The notes below the pieces were generated by a model that saw only the letters and a program-made list of their open reading frames with translations, made no database searches and was not told where the DNA came from. Positions 1 through 9,348 of a DNA stretch of 64,000 nt are shown one piece after another (within the stretch, counting starts at the first letter, position 1; each line of letters opens with the position of its first letter). This DNA is from Pectinophora gossypiella (Eukaryota > Arthropoda > Insecta > Lepidoptera > Gelechiidae). The stretch spans positions 1,798,678 to 1,862,677 of the forward strand of contig NC_065419.1 of NCBI RefSeq assembly GCF_024362695.1. Reading direction: 5' to 3'. The position numbers and the translations under genes are program-made.

Positions 1-185
1 CCTAATTTAAATTAAACATTTAACTTGCTGTCTAGTAAAATGATAGTTCTTGGTTGTATAACCACGGCTATACATAAGTACCTACATGCTTGTTATCTAT
101 CTTGCATTCCTTTTGAGCTTATAGCAAATAAACTGGTTTGTTTTTTTTTTACACGCTCGTTAGTATTACGTGTACGATCTTTTAT

Positions 186-589
186 TGTTGAGATAGTGGT
201 AGTTGTGACTGATGGCTGTTGAAGTCATTAGTGTTTGTTGATGGTTGGGGTCGAGCACTCACCAATTATAAGGTGAGGTCACTTCCCCACCATTTTGAGA
301 TGTTGAGAGAGTGGTAGTTGTGACTGATGGCTGTTGAAGTCATTAGTGTTTGTTGATGGTTGGGGTCGAGCACTCACCAATTATAAGGTGAGGTCACTTC
401 CCCACCATTTTGAGATGTTGAGAGAGTGGTAGTTGTGACTGATGGCTGTTGAAGTCATTAGTGTTTGTTGATGGTTGGGGTCGAGCACTCGCCGATTGTA
501 AGGTGAGGTCACTTCCCCACCATTTTAAGATGTTGAGGGAGTGGTGGTTGTGACTGATGGCTTTTGAAGTCGTTAGTGTTCGTTGGTGG
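186..589. repeat. 115-bp tandem repeat, about 3.5 units
   Basis: The phrase GTGGTAGTTGTGACTGATGG recurs at 196, 311, 426 and (with one change) 541, an exact 115-bp spacing. Units 2 and 3 are nearly identical and the last is partial and diverged. Each unit also holds AGGTGAGGTCACTTCCCCAC. No convincing coding sequence runs through it. It may be the non-coding part of an LTR retrotransposon whose body lies left of the window. The first 185 bases are AT-rich with nothing recognised. Confidence 0.93.
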
Positions 590-688
590 ACGTAGTTATT
601 GCTACGGACACGTATTATTGTTGTAATGAGTCATTGCGACTTGCTTACCGACATGTTTTTGGCGCTCGTATGCGCGCTATTGATGCGA

Positions 689-879
689 TTTCTTGGATGC
701 GAAGTATTTCTTGGATGCGAAGTATTTCTTGGATGCGAAGTATTTCTTGGATGCGAAGTATTTCTTGGATGCGAAGTATTTCTTGGATGCGAAGTATTTC
801 TTGGATGCAAAGTATTTTTTGGATGCGAAGTATTTTTGGATGCGAAGTATTTTTGGATGCGAAGGATTTCTTGGATGCT
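689..879. repeat. 18-bp tandem repeat, about 10 units
   Basis: The unit TTCTTGGATGCGAAGTAT repeats head to tail from about 689. The last units shorten or lose bases (TTTTTGGATGCGAAG). The period is a multiple of three, so several frames stay open and spell simple peptides such as ISWMRS, but these have no sign of real coding. From 880 to 1330 the sequence is T-rich with no feature recognised. Confidence 0.93.
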
Positions 880-1334
880 ATCAGATGTTGTTGTGCTCAT
901 GGTGAGCACGGGTGGTTCATGTGCCGTCTCAGGCAAGTTTTTACGTTGTGTGGCCTCCGCCGGTAATGGCATTTTTGCCTTTATTTATTTTTCTATTCTT
1001 TTTAAGTTTGTCTTTGTATTTGTAGGATTTTCTTTTTACTGTTTGTACTGAATGGCATTTTTTTGCCTTTATTTATTTTCATTGCTATAGTTTTACTTTT
1101 TTATTTTTTGGATTATTTTTTTTTCGTCGACTTTATCTTGAATAGCATTTGTATCTGTTTTTTTAATTTTTAAAGTTATTTCTCTTTCAAGTTAAACTTG
1201 AATATTTTTGTTGAGGTTTGAGTTTTGGTTTGTTTGAGGGATCAGCTGGAGGGCCAGCTGGGATTTCCTCGTTTGTTTTATTTTTTTTAATTATTTTTTT
1301 TTTCACTCGGAAATCCTTTTGGGTGGGGAGGTAT

Positions 1335-1853
1335 TGTAGTGCCGTTTCTTTCAGCCTCCGGATTAGTTACAGGGGATCCGTTTTATAGCTTTTTTGTGTA
1401 GTATTGAACACAGCGCCATCTCGCCTTGTTCGATGGAAGGTCCGTGAGCATCGACTTGCTATCGTTGGGCTCCGCAGTCGACGACTTTCCACCAGTAACC
1501 GGAAGATGGCGTGTGCCGATATTATACGGAAGGCTATATCTTGGAGTCCCTTGTCAAGTAGCTGCTGAAGAATGTTGGTGTCAATATTTAATACAAAATT
1601 ATATTTGGGAATTTTCGGTCTGTCTCCTGTCCTTGGAGTTGTTAATAACTTGCATGTTGAGTGTGCGACGGCGGCGTCATCTAACGGACGATTGAGGTCG
1701 TACTAGCTTTGTCCGTGACGTAGGCGTTGAATTGGGCGATTTATATAGTCCTGCGCCTGCGAGCTGCCGCATTCCCCAGACAGCGCTCCGCCGAGCGGGT
1801 GTGTCCACACCTTCGATTTTTAGTGTGAATTTCGGGTGAGAATTTGTCTTTAC
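1335..1853 (+). mobile_element. Possible solo or 3' LTR of an LTR retrotransposon
   Basis: A purine tract (GGGTGGGGAGG, 1321-1331) is followed by a segment beginning TGTAGTGCCG and ending TTTACA, 519 bp with TG...CA ends. A TATA-like TTATATAG at 1741 precedes a GC-rich stretch, as in a promoter-bearing LTR. No second copy is present in the window and no flanking duplication was found, so this is a structural guess. The following 1854-2539 has no recognised feature and no sign of gag coding. Confidence 0.25.
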
Positions 1854-2539
1854 AATGCGTTATAGCATTTTAATCGTAATTATCAGTGTCGATATATGTT
1901 GTCATTGTTTTTCTTTTAGGCGGTTTATAAGCGTGTGACCGGTGGCCCGCAACTCCGTCGCACGCGCCGCCAAATCTTCGTAAATTTTTATTCTGGTGTG
2001 GTTTTGGTGTCCGTGGCGTGGACACGTTGCTCCGCCATTTTGTCCCAGCGTCGTGGCATCGACGTCATCGTACGTTGGCCGCATACGTGGCTTCTCGACC
2101 TCCGACAGGAGGTGTTTTGGGAAGGTGTTTTGGGGTGGCTGTTTTGCGAAGGTGTTTTGTGACGGCTGTTTTACGAAGGCTGTTCTGTTCTATGACGGGT
2201 GTTTTGTACAGCTGTTCTGCTACTGCTACAGCTACAGCTTATTGGTAGCTGCTTCTAGTCGGCTCGGCTTCCTTCCCGCCGCCGAGGGCAAACGAGCTAG
2301 GGAGGTTTTTATAATACCTTTCTTATTATTTAATAATGCTTAACGAATGACCAGTGGCCTTGAATACCTGGAATGTACCCTTAGGATTTAAAAGTTCCAA
2401 ATACCTATTTATATTTTTGTGTAACTTTGGTTCTCTTAGTAATTAATAAATTCGAGTAAACCCATTTGCTTATTTCTTATTTCTTCACCTCCACTTTCTT
2501 CTTCATCATCTATCTTAAATTTTAAAACATTACAATAGT

Positions 2540-5500
2540 GTGACAAGTACAAAGTGGGAGGAACGTAAAAGTAGTATGGACAAAAGACCCACGTTGGAAC
2601 AATTTTATGAGTTTTTGCGTAACAGAGCAACAATTTTGGAAATGACTACCACATGCAGCAGCGACAAAAATACAGTCACAGTAAATAGTGACAGACAGCA
2701 ATTCAAGCGTGTTGATAAGCAGCAAAAAGCATTTGTCGCCGCTGCTTGTGAGAACAAGACAAATAATGGTTGTCTAGTATGCAATGGAGATCATTATTTA
2801 TATTTTTGCGATAAATTTAAAAACATGACACTCGAAGACAAAAACGATGTAGTATCTAAATTAAAACTCTGTATAAATTGTTTTCGACGTGGTCATTTTG
2901 CACAACAATGTAAATTAAGTGGCTGTAGAATTTGCCACCGCAAACACAATACATTACTGCATAGAAATGTATCAAACGTACAGAAATCGGAGGAGATCAA
3001 GTGCACTGTAACTAATCCGGTTTCTCTATCATCCTGTATATCGAATCAAGTACTATTATCGACAGCAATTGTAAACGTTGTAATAGACGGCAAGTCTAAG
3101 CAAGAGGTACGTTGCTTGTTGGACTGCGGCAGCCAGTCCTCATTTATTTCACGTTCTTTGAAAGATAAATTAGCAATTGAGCCTGTAAAAGTAGACACGG
3201 TATGTGTTACTGGCATAAACAACATGTCTTTCAATGCAATAGAGCGGTGTAATTTGGTAATACAATCATGTACAAATTCATTTAGTAAACAAGTGAATGC
3301 GATTGTAGTATCACAAGTAACAAGCAACTTACCTAGTCAGGAAGTAGATACATCTGAAATAAATGTACCTAACAATGTTACCTTGGCAGATCCCCACTAT
3401 TACCGCCCAGCACAAGTAGACTTACTATTGGGTGCAGACGTATTCTGGGAAATAACGTGCCCTGAAAAAATAAAAATGGGAATTAATAAACCTATATTGC
3501 AAAATTCGCAGTTAGGGTGGTTAGTAGTGGGACCTGTCATGTGTACTGGAGACTTACCTAATGAAAATGTATATTGTAACTTCAGTCAGGAGATCAGGAA
3601 CCAGTTGAAGATGTTCTGGGAGCTGGAAGAGCTTCCTGAAAAGCAGTCCTGGTCGGCTGAAGAGCAAGCTTGTGAAGAGCATTTTGTGGAGCATACACGA
3701 AGGATGGAAGACGGAAGATTTTGCGTCACGTTGCCGCTGAAAGAGTCGCCTGATAAACTAGGAGATTCTTATTGTATTTCAAAGAAACGTTTTGATTCGC
3801 TAGAAAAGCGCTTTCGGCGACAACCTGACGTAAAAGAGCAATATGTAGATTTCATAAATCAGTATCAAGAGCTTGGGCATTTATCAGTGAGTGAAGAACC
3901 TGAAAATGCAAACTTTTTGCCGCATCATCCGGTATTAAAAAAGGAAAGTGAAAGTACAAAATGTCGAGTAGTGTTTGATGCGTCAGCAAAAACAAGATCA
4001 GGTTATTCACTCAATGATATCCTCATGGTGGGACCTACCATTCAAGACGACATTTTCTCTATACTTGTAAGATTCAGAGAGCACAATTATATACTAACAG
4101 GCGATATAGAGAAAATGTATCGTCAAATAATGATAGACGAGTCGCAGAGATATTTACAAATGATATTATGGCGTGAGAGCGAAAGGGAGCGCATGAAGTA
4201 CTTGCAATTGAATACTGTAACTTACGGTACTTCATGTGCACCATTCCTTAGCACCAGATGTTTGTTACGGTTGGCTCAGGAGTGTGGTGATGAGTTAATA
4301 CAAACTATTATATCGCGAGATTTTTATGTTGACGATTTAATAACAGGTTATAATGATGAACAACAACTAAAGAAAATTTATCAGCAAGTCACCACACACC
4401 TTAGCTCAGCCGGTTTCAATCTAAGAAAGATAAAAAGTAACTCTAAAGAATTAATGAAAGAACTTACAAACAATTCATGTAGTAAACAAGAAAATTTGAA
4501 AATATCAAATGTGACTCATACTTTAGGTATTGAATGGAACCCCGATAGTGACACTATATTTATGCCCACAAGTAAAGCAAAAAATGTAAAGGAAGGCAAA
4601 TGTACAAAACGTATAATACTTTCAATAACTTCCAGTATATTTGATCCATTAGGATTATTATGTGTATGTACAATTTCATGTAAAATATTGTTGCAATCGC
4701 TGTGGCTACAGAAACTGGAGTGGGATGAGGAAATACCTCAAGAAGAAAGTGGAAAATGGTACAATTTTATACAAAATGTAAAATTATTGCAAAATATAAC
4801 AATCCCACGCCACGCCATCTGTAGTAACAGTATTCATGTTGAGCTGCATGCGTTTTCGGACGCCTCCTTAAAAGCGTACGCAGCATGCATTTACGTTCGA
4901 TCAGAGGATTCTCTAGGTCACTGTACAGTCCACTTATTGTGCGCGAAAGCAAAAGTAGCACCACTCAAGGCGACAACCATACCAAAACTCGAGCTGTGTG
5001 GAGCACTGTTAGCAGCACGCTTATGTAACAAAGTCACAAATTCGTTGCGAGTAAAAATAAAAGAAAAAATATATTGGAGTGACTCGAAAATAGTTTTGGG
5101 ATGGTTGAAGACGCCTACGCACAAATTGCAACCGTTTGTGGCACATCGTGTATCAGAGATTGTGGACCTTACCACTGACAGTGAATGGAATTATGTGCAG
5201 TCCGGGCAGAACCCCGCGGATCTGGCTTCGCGCGGGATCGCACCCGAAGATATCCAGTCAATGTCAATGTGGTGGTCGGGCCCAGAATTTCTGATGCAAG
5301 ATAAAGCAAACTGGCCTAAACAAGAAATTAAAAATGTAGACTTACCTGAAATTAGGTCACATACGGTATGCATTCAAACACAGGAAAAGGTAATAGACAT
5401 GTGTAAATATTCTAGCTTCAGAAAATTGCGTAATGTGTTTGCATATGTTCTAAGATTCATAAGAAATTGTAAGAAAAATATCACGAAAGAAAAGGATTCA

Positions 5501-6847
5501 TTGTCAGTGGATGAGATTGAAAGAGCAGAGTTGTATTTAGCTCGTATAGCACAGACAGAAAGTTTTTATGGTTTAAACAGCAAAGATAAATTAATGAAGT
5601 CTTCTCTTTCAAATCTCAATCCAATAATTGATGGTGAAGGGATGATCAGAGTAGGAGGTAGGATTGAGAATTCTACTTACTCGTATAACAAAAAACATCC
5701 GATCGTCCTAAAGTCTGATCATCACTTCACCAAATTATTATTTGAATATTATCATGTAAAGTACTTGCATGCCGGGCCCCAGTTGCTCCTTTCAGTCATT
5801 CGTGAAAAATACTGGCCTATAAATGGCAGAACATTAGCTCGTAAAACTTTTAATAAATGTATAAGATGTAGAAGACTGAAAGGAGCAGTTGCGAACCAGA
5901 TAATGGGTAACTTGCCCCAGCAAAGAATTGTACCAGGTTATCCATTCGAAGTAACTGGAACTGACTACGCCGGTCCTTTTTTCGTTGCAACAAAAAAAGG
6001 ACGCGGTGCTAAATTAGTAAAAGCATATTTATGCGTTTTTATATGTTTTAAGGTAAAGGCAGTTCACTTAGAATTAGTAAGCGATCTTAGTACAGAGGCT
6101 TTTATTTTGTCCTTACGACGTTTTATATCTCGTCGCGGTAAACCTCGCGAGATATTTTCTGATAATGGCCGCAACTTTGTAGGCGCCAGTCGCGAGTTAG
6201 GAGAGTTTCTTGAGAGCTCTTCCGGTTCAATTTCAGACTCATTTATTGATGATGGTATAAAGTTTAAATTTTCACCTGCATATTCTCCGAATTTTGGTGG
6301 TTTGTACGAAGCAGCTGTGAAGTCAGCAAAGTACCACATGAAAAGGGTGTTAGGCAATATGCACTGTACATTTGAGGAACTTGCAACACTGTTCTGTCAA
6401 ATCGAGGCTATACTGAATTCCCGTCCTCTATGTCCTATGTCCTCGAGTCCAAATGACTTAGCCCCCCTTACTCCAGGGCACTTCTTAATTGGAAGGCCTC
6501 TGACGTCGCTGCCAAGTCCAGACCTACAAGATGTAAACCCAAATCGTCTACACAGATATGCAAAGATAGAGCAAGCAAGACAGAACTTTTGGAACAGCTG
6601 GTGCCAGGAGTATATTTGTGAGATGCAGCAACGTAACAAGTGGCAGAAGCGCCAGGTAGATCTTCAGCCCGGAGAACTTGTTCTAATAAAAGAAGAATCC
6701 ACTTCACCCATGAATTGGCCATTGGGAAGAATAGAAAAGGTGTATCCAGGATCTGATGGAGCTTGTCGAGTATTTGACATCAAGACTTGTAAAGGCACTG
6801 TTAGAAGAGCAGTCAACAGGATATGTCCGTTGTATTGCGCCGAGTGA
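2540..6847 (+). CDS. BEL/Pao retrotransposon Gag-Pol polyprotein, N-terminally short
   Basis: A 1435-residue open frame encodes most of a BEL/Pao Gag-Pol. In order: zinc knuckles (canonical CX2CX4HX4C at residues 111-124, with a Cys/His cluster at 78-90 and one at 129-141), an aspartic protease with DCGS at about 196, reverse transcriptase with GDIEKMYRQ near 520 and the YVDD box near 595, RNase H (FSDAS near 772), an HHCC-type integrase zinc region, integrase catalytic motifs (TDYAGPF near 1139, SDNG near 1206, Glu near 1256) and a BEL-type C-terminal domain ending at 1435. BEL/Pao proteins normally carry a few hundred residues of gag (DUF1759) before the knuckles; here only about 75 precede them, so the gag N-terminus is lost or lies in an upstream exon I cannot identify. 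The nominal start is GTG, so the true start is unknown. No internal stop or frameshift is seen. Confidence 0.93.
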   Translation: MTSTKWEERKSSMDKRPTLEQFYEFLRNRATILEMTTTCSSDKNTVTVNSDRQQFKRVDKQQKAFVAAACENKTNNGCLVCNGDHYLYFCDKFKNMTLEDKNDVVSKLKLCINCFRRGHFAQQCKLSGCRICHRKHNTLLHRNVSNVQKSEEIKCTVTNPVSLSSCISNQVLLSTAIVNVVIDGKSKQEVRCLLDCGSQSSFISRSLKDKLAIEPVKVDTVCVTGINNMSFNAIERCNLVIQSCTNSFSKQVNAIVVSQVTSNLPSQEVDTSEINVPNNVTLADPHYYRPAQVDLLLGADVFWEITCPEKIKMGINKPILQNSQLGWLVVGPVMCTGDLPNENVYCNFSQEIRNQLKMFWELEELPEKQSWSAEEQACEEHFVEHTRRMEDGRFCVTLPLKESPDKLGDSYCISKKRFDSLEKRFRRQPDVKEQYVDFINQYQELGHLSVSEEPENANFLPHHPVLKKESESTKCRVVFDASAKTRSGYSLNDILMVGPTIQDDIFSILVRFREHNYILTGDIEKMYRQIMIDESQRYLQMILWRESERERMKYLQLNTVTYGTSCAPFLSTRCLLRLAQECGDELIQTIISRDFYVDDLITGYNDEQQLKKIYQQVTTHLSSAGFNLRKIKSNSKELMKELTNNSCSKQENLKISNVTHTLGIEWNPDSDTIFMPTSKAKNVKEGKCTKRIILSITSSIFDPLGLLCVCTISCKILLQSLWLQKLEWDEEIPQEESGKWYNFIQNVKLLQNITIPRHAICSNSIHVELHAFSDASLKAYAACIYVRSEDSLGHCTVHLLCAKAKVAPLKATTIPKLELCGALLAARLCNKVTNSLRVKIKEKIYWSDSKIVLGWLKTPTHKLQPFVAHRVSEIVDLTTDSEWNYVQSGQNPADLASRGIAPEDIQSMSMWWSGPEFLMQDKANWPKQEIKNVDLPEIRSHTVCIQTQEKVIDMCKYSSFRKLRNVFAYVLRFIRNCKKNITKEKDSLSVDEIERAELYLARIAQTESFYGLNSKDKLMKSSLSNLNPIIDGEGMIRVGGRIENSTYSYNKKHPIVLKSDHHFTKLLFEYYHVKYLHAGPQLLLSVIREKYWPINGRTLARKTFNKCIRCRRLKGAVANQIMGNLPQQRIVPGYPFEVTGTDYAGPFFVATKKGRGAKLVKAYLCVFICFKVKAVHLELVSDLSTEAFILSLRRFISRRGKPREIFSDNGRNFVGASRELGEFLESSSGSISDSFIDDGIKFKFSPAYSPNFGGLYEAAVKSAKYHMKRVLGNMHCTFEELATLFCQIEAILNSRPLCPMSSSPNDLAPLTPGHFLIGRPLTSLPSPDLQDVNPNRLHRYAKIEQARQNFWNSWCQEYICEMQQRNKWQKRQVDLQPGELVLIKEESTSPMNWPLGRIEKVYPGSDGACRVFDIKTCKGTVRRAVNRICPLYCAE

Positions 6848-6882
6848 AGAATTCCTGTCTTATTTTCGCGGAGGCCGGAGGT

Positions 6883-7210
6883 TGTTAACACAAGAGAAGA
6901 AAATACCTGTAAGAAAGAAAACCTGAAAAGAAAAAGATTAAAATTAGTAAAGAACAAAAATATACATAGCTAAAGTTATAAAGTATATACTCACCGTCGT
7001 CGCACACGTCGCCGTCGCACCGCCCCGCCGCCGCCGTACCGCGCCTGCGCACTGCAACCCGCGCCCGCGCGCCTCTCCCCGCTAGTTCCCTACATGGCCA
7101 GTTGCCATCCAGAGTGTCCGTTGAAACCATTGTTTGTAATATCAAGAATTGATTATATCGTGTTGAAGACTTATTTTGGAGTTATTATTGATTTTCACCA
7201 AGCAAACAAC
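6883..7210 (+). mobile_element. Candidate start of the BEL/Pao 3' LTR
   Basis: Just after the pol stop, a purine-rich tract (GCGGAGGCCGGAGG) abuts TGTTAACACAAG, the arrangement of a polypurine tract next to an LTR. A GC-rich block at about 6993-7085 lies inside. No matching 5' LTR is in the window, so the right boundary is a guess. Confidence 0.3.
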
Positions 7211-7369
7211 CCAGCAAGTAGGAAGGTACTTAACACAGATTTTGAATTCAGAACTAAATAGGTACTTCATTGTTGTTTTGTTTTGATTTCTGCGTCAACA
7301 AAACTACAAAAAAAGTACTAATTCTAACTTCAAATTCTGACGCATTAAGTGCGGAATTCTTTCCTCAAA

Positions 7370-7733
7370 TTAACAAAAATATAATCGACTAGCTAAGTGG
7401 TTATATATAATTCCATTAGTGCAATAATGTATAAATTTAAAATTAGAATTATTTCGAAAAATCTAAATATATTTTTGAAAATGTATTTTGCTTATTTGTC
7501 AAATACTTTTATATACACGTTCACCGATGGTATATTTCCTATTGGAACGTGAGCCATAAGAATTTACAAAAATATAATCGATTAGATAAGTGATTATAAT
7601 TATTATTCCATTAATGCAGTAAAGTATAAATTTAAAATTCGAATCATTTCGAAAAATTGAAATATTTGAAAATTATTTTTTCATTTCACGTTCAATGCTG
7701 GTATATTTCTTATTGGAACGTGAGCCAGTCCCG
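7370..7733. repeat. 193-bp direct duplication
   Basis: ACAAAAATATAATCGACTAG at 7373 recurs as ACAAAAATATAATCGATTAG at 7566. Both units end with ATTGGAACGTGAGCCA. The two units differ by scattered substitutions and small gaps. Flanking DNA from 7211 to 8578 is otherwise AT-rich with no gene recognised. Confidence 0.8.
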
Positions 7734-8578
7734 TTTGTTTTAGAACCTTAATCGAAGAAGACGTGTTAGCTGCTATAACCGGCATACGCTACACGTTAAA
7801 GTCTTATGTCTGACTTAAGGCGGTCAGCTATAAGCGTATACGATTGTATAGGGACATAAATCACAAAATCAGACAAACAGTCAGAAAAACAGTACAAATA
7901 TACTTTATTGCATACAATATACAAAACAAGTTTTACACACGAGACGAGATCCCTTTCGAGATTGACGGGATGTGGCGAATCTCCTTGAGTTATACTTTAA
8001 ATTTTTGTGTCACCATATACATAATAAGTATGGTGATTTCCCGAGAAAATTTAATTAATTAGTTATTTAAAGTTAAAATTAATTAGTTAAAGAATAAAGG
8101 TTTTTGTTTTCTTTCTAAAAATGTTTTGTTTTAATTAACCTTATTATCACAAACAAGCAGTTTTCATCGTTTTCAGCTATCCTTTTTTACATTTTTTTGC
8201 GAACTAGCCGAGAAAAAAAAACCCTAAAATTTTGGGATCTCGCAAGATTGATATTTCCAATCCCGCGGGATTTATTACGTTGCTAGGGTTTTTCAATGGA
8301 ACAATATTTTTGATTCCTTATGAAAAATAAATATTTTTCTTTTCTTCTTCTAATCCTTTTATCTTGTTAGTTGTTAATGGGATGTAGGGCCCGAGTAACA
8401 GATTTTCACTCCTCGCTATCTTTTGCAACCTCTGAAGCTTGCTCCCACGACATGCCCACATGACTTAATAGTAAGTTACAAGTAAGTACAGCATACAGCA
8501 GTAATTTAGATTAGGTTTCCGATCTATCACAAAAGATAAAGTTACTAGTAGACGTCTATACTCTACAACTTTTTCTTC

Positions 8579-8690
8579 TTCTATCGTGTGGATTGTGAGG
8601 TGGATTACCAACCCCATCAACCCTGGTGTCAGGGTTACTATTGAGCCGCCAAAGGCCCCTGACATGGCTCATATAACGACTACCACTAAT
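8579..8690 (-). mobile_element. SINE family A, 3' portion only
   Basis: Contains the family A tail read in reverse: CGTGTGGATTGTGAGGTGG, then ACCAACCCCATCAACCCTGG, GTCAGGGTTACTATTGAGCC and CCCCTGACATGGCTCAT. The tRNA-like head and central block are missing. Confidence 0.8.
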
Positions 8691-8859
8691 ATAACACTAA
8701 TTGTTGGCCAAATGAAATCGCTTTCCCGCTGCAAGTCGCGTGAACACGTGCAATTGAAGCTAAGACGGTTTAACGGCAATAACCGTCGGGAGGTACGTGT
8801 GCCAATAGAACATAGTTCGTTCGGCTGTCTAAGGTATGAGTATTAGCGAATTGGTTCGA

Positions 8860-9340
8860 ATAATAAATAAATAAATAAAAATGTTTATTTCAGTAACTCA
8901 CACATTAATCTATAGGCTAGGGCTAAGACCTAGCTAGTAGGTATGCAAAGATACCTGTGTCAGGTGGCCTCGCTCTTCTATGTCTATTAACAAAATTAAA
9001 GTGCGGGCGTCTATTTACAATATAACAAGAAAGGCGCTCAATCTGTAAATACAAGATGAAATAAGAAAGTTATAATGTAAGTATGTATATGTCTGTGTGT
9101 GCGCGTGTGTGCGTGTGAATTGTTTCTTGGGTTCAGAAGCTGCTTCCACTAACTATACACATTTGAGTGAGTGTGAGTGGGTGTATGTGGCGTGTATGTG
9201 TGTGTGTGTTTTTTTTTATTATAAAAAATATATTTTAAATAACAAATAATTTATTAAATAAAAATACATAAACAAGTACATTCCATCCAACTACAATTGT
9301 AACAACACACATATTATTAAAAACAAAACATAAAAAAGGG
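8860..9340. repeat. Low-complexity (TAAA)n and GT-rich stretch
   Basis: A short (AAAT)n run near 8863 is followed by unclassified sequence and then GT/GTGC-rich DNA at 9090-9215 and a T-rich run. The T-rich part lies at the 3' side of the minus-strand REL element and may include its tail, but I could not fix that border. Confidence 0.45.
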
Positions 9341-9348
9341 ATAAAAAG

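Noticed and set aside
186..589. CRISPR-like array
   Set aside because: Units are contiguous 115-bp repeats without unique spacers, and the genome is eukaryotic.
583..1051. Protein-coding genes across the 18-bp array
   Set aside because: Open frames in several phases and on both strands arise because the unit length is a multiple of three.
7844..8062. 72-residue plus-strand gene
   Set aside because: Short, AT-rich, no recognised motif, no splice or conservation evidence.
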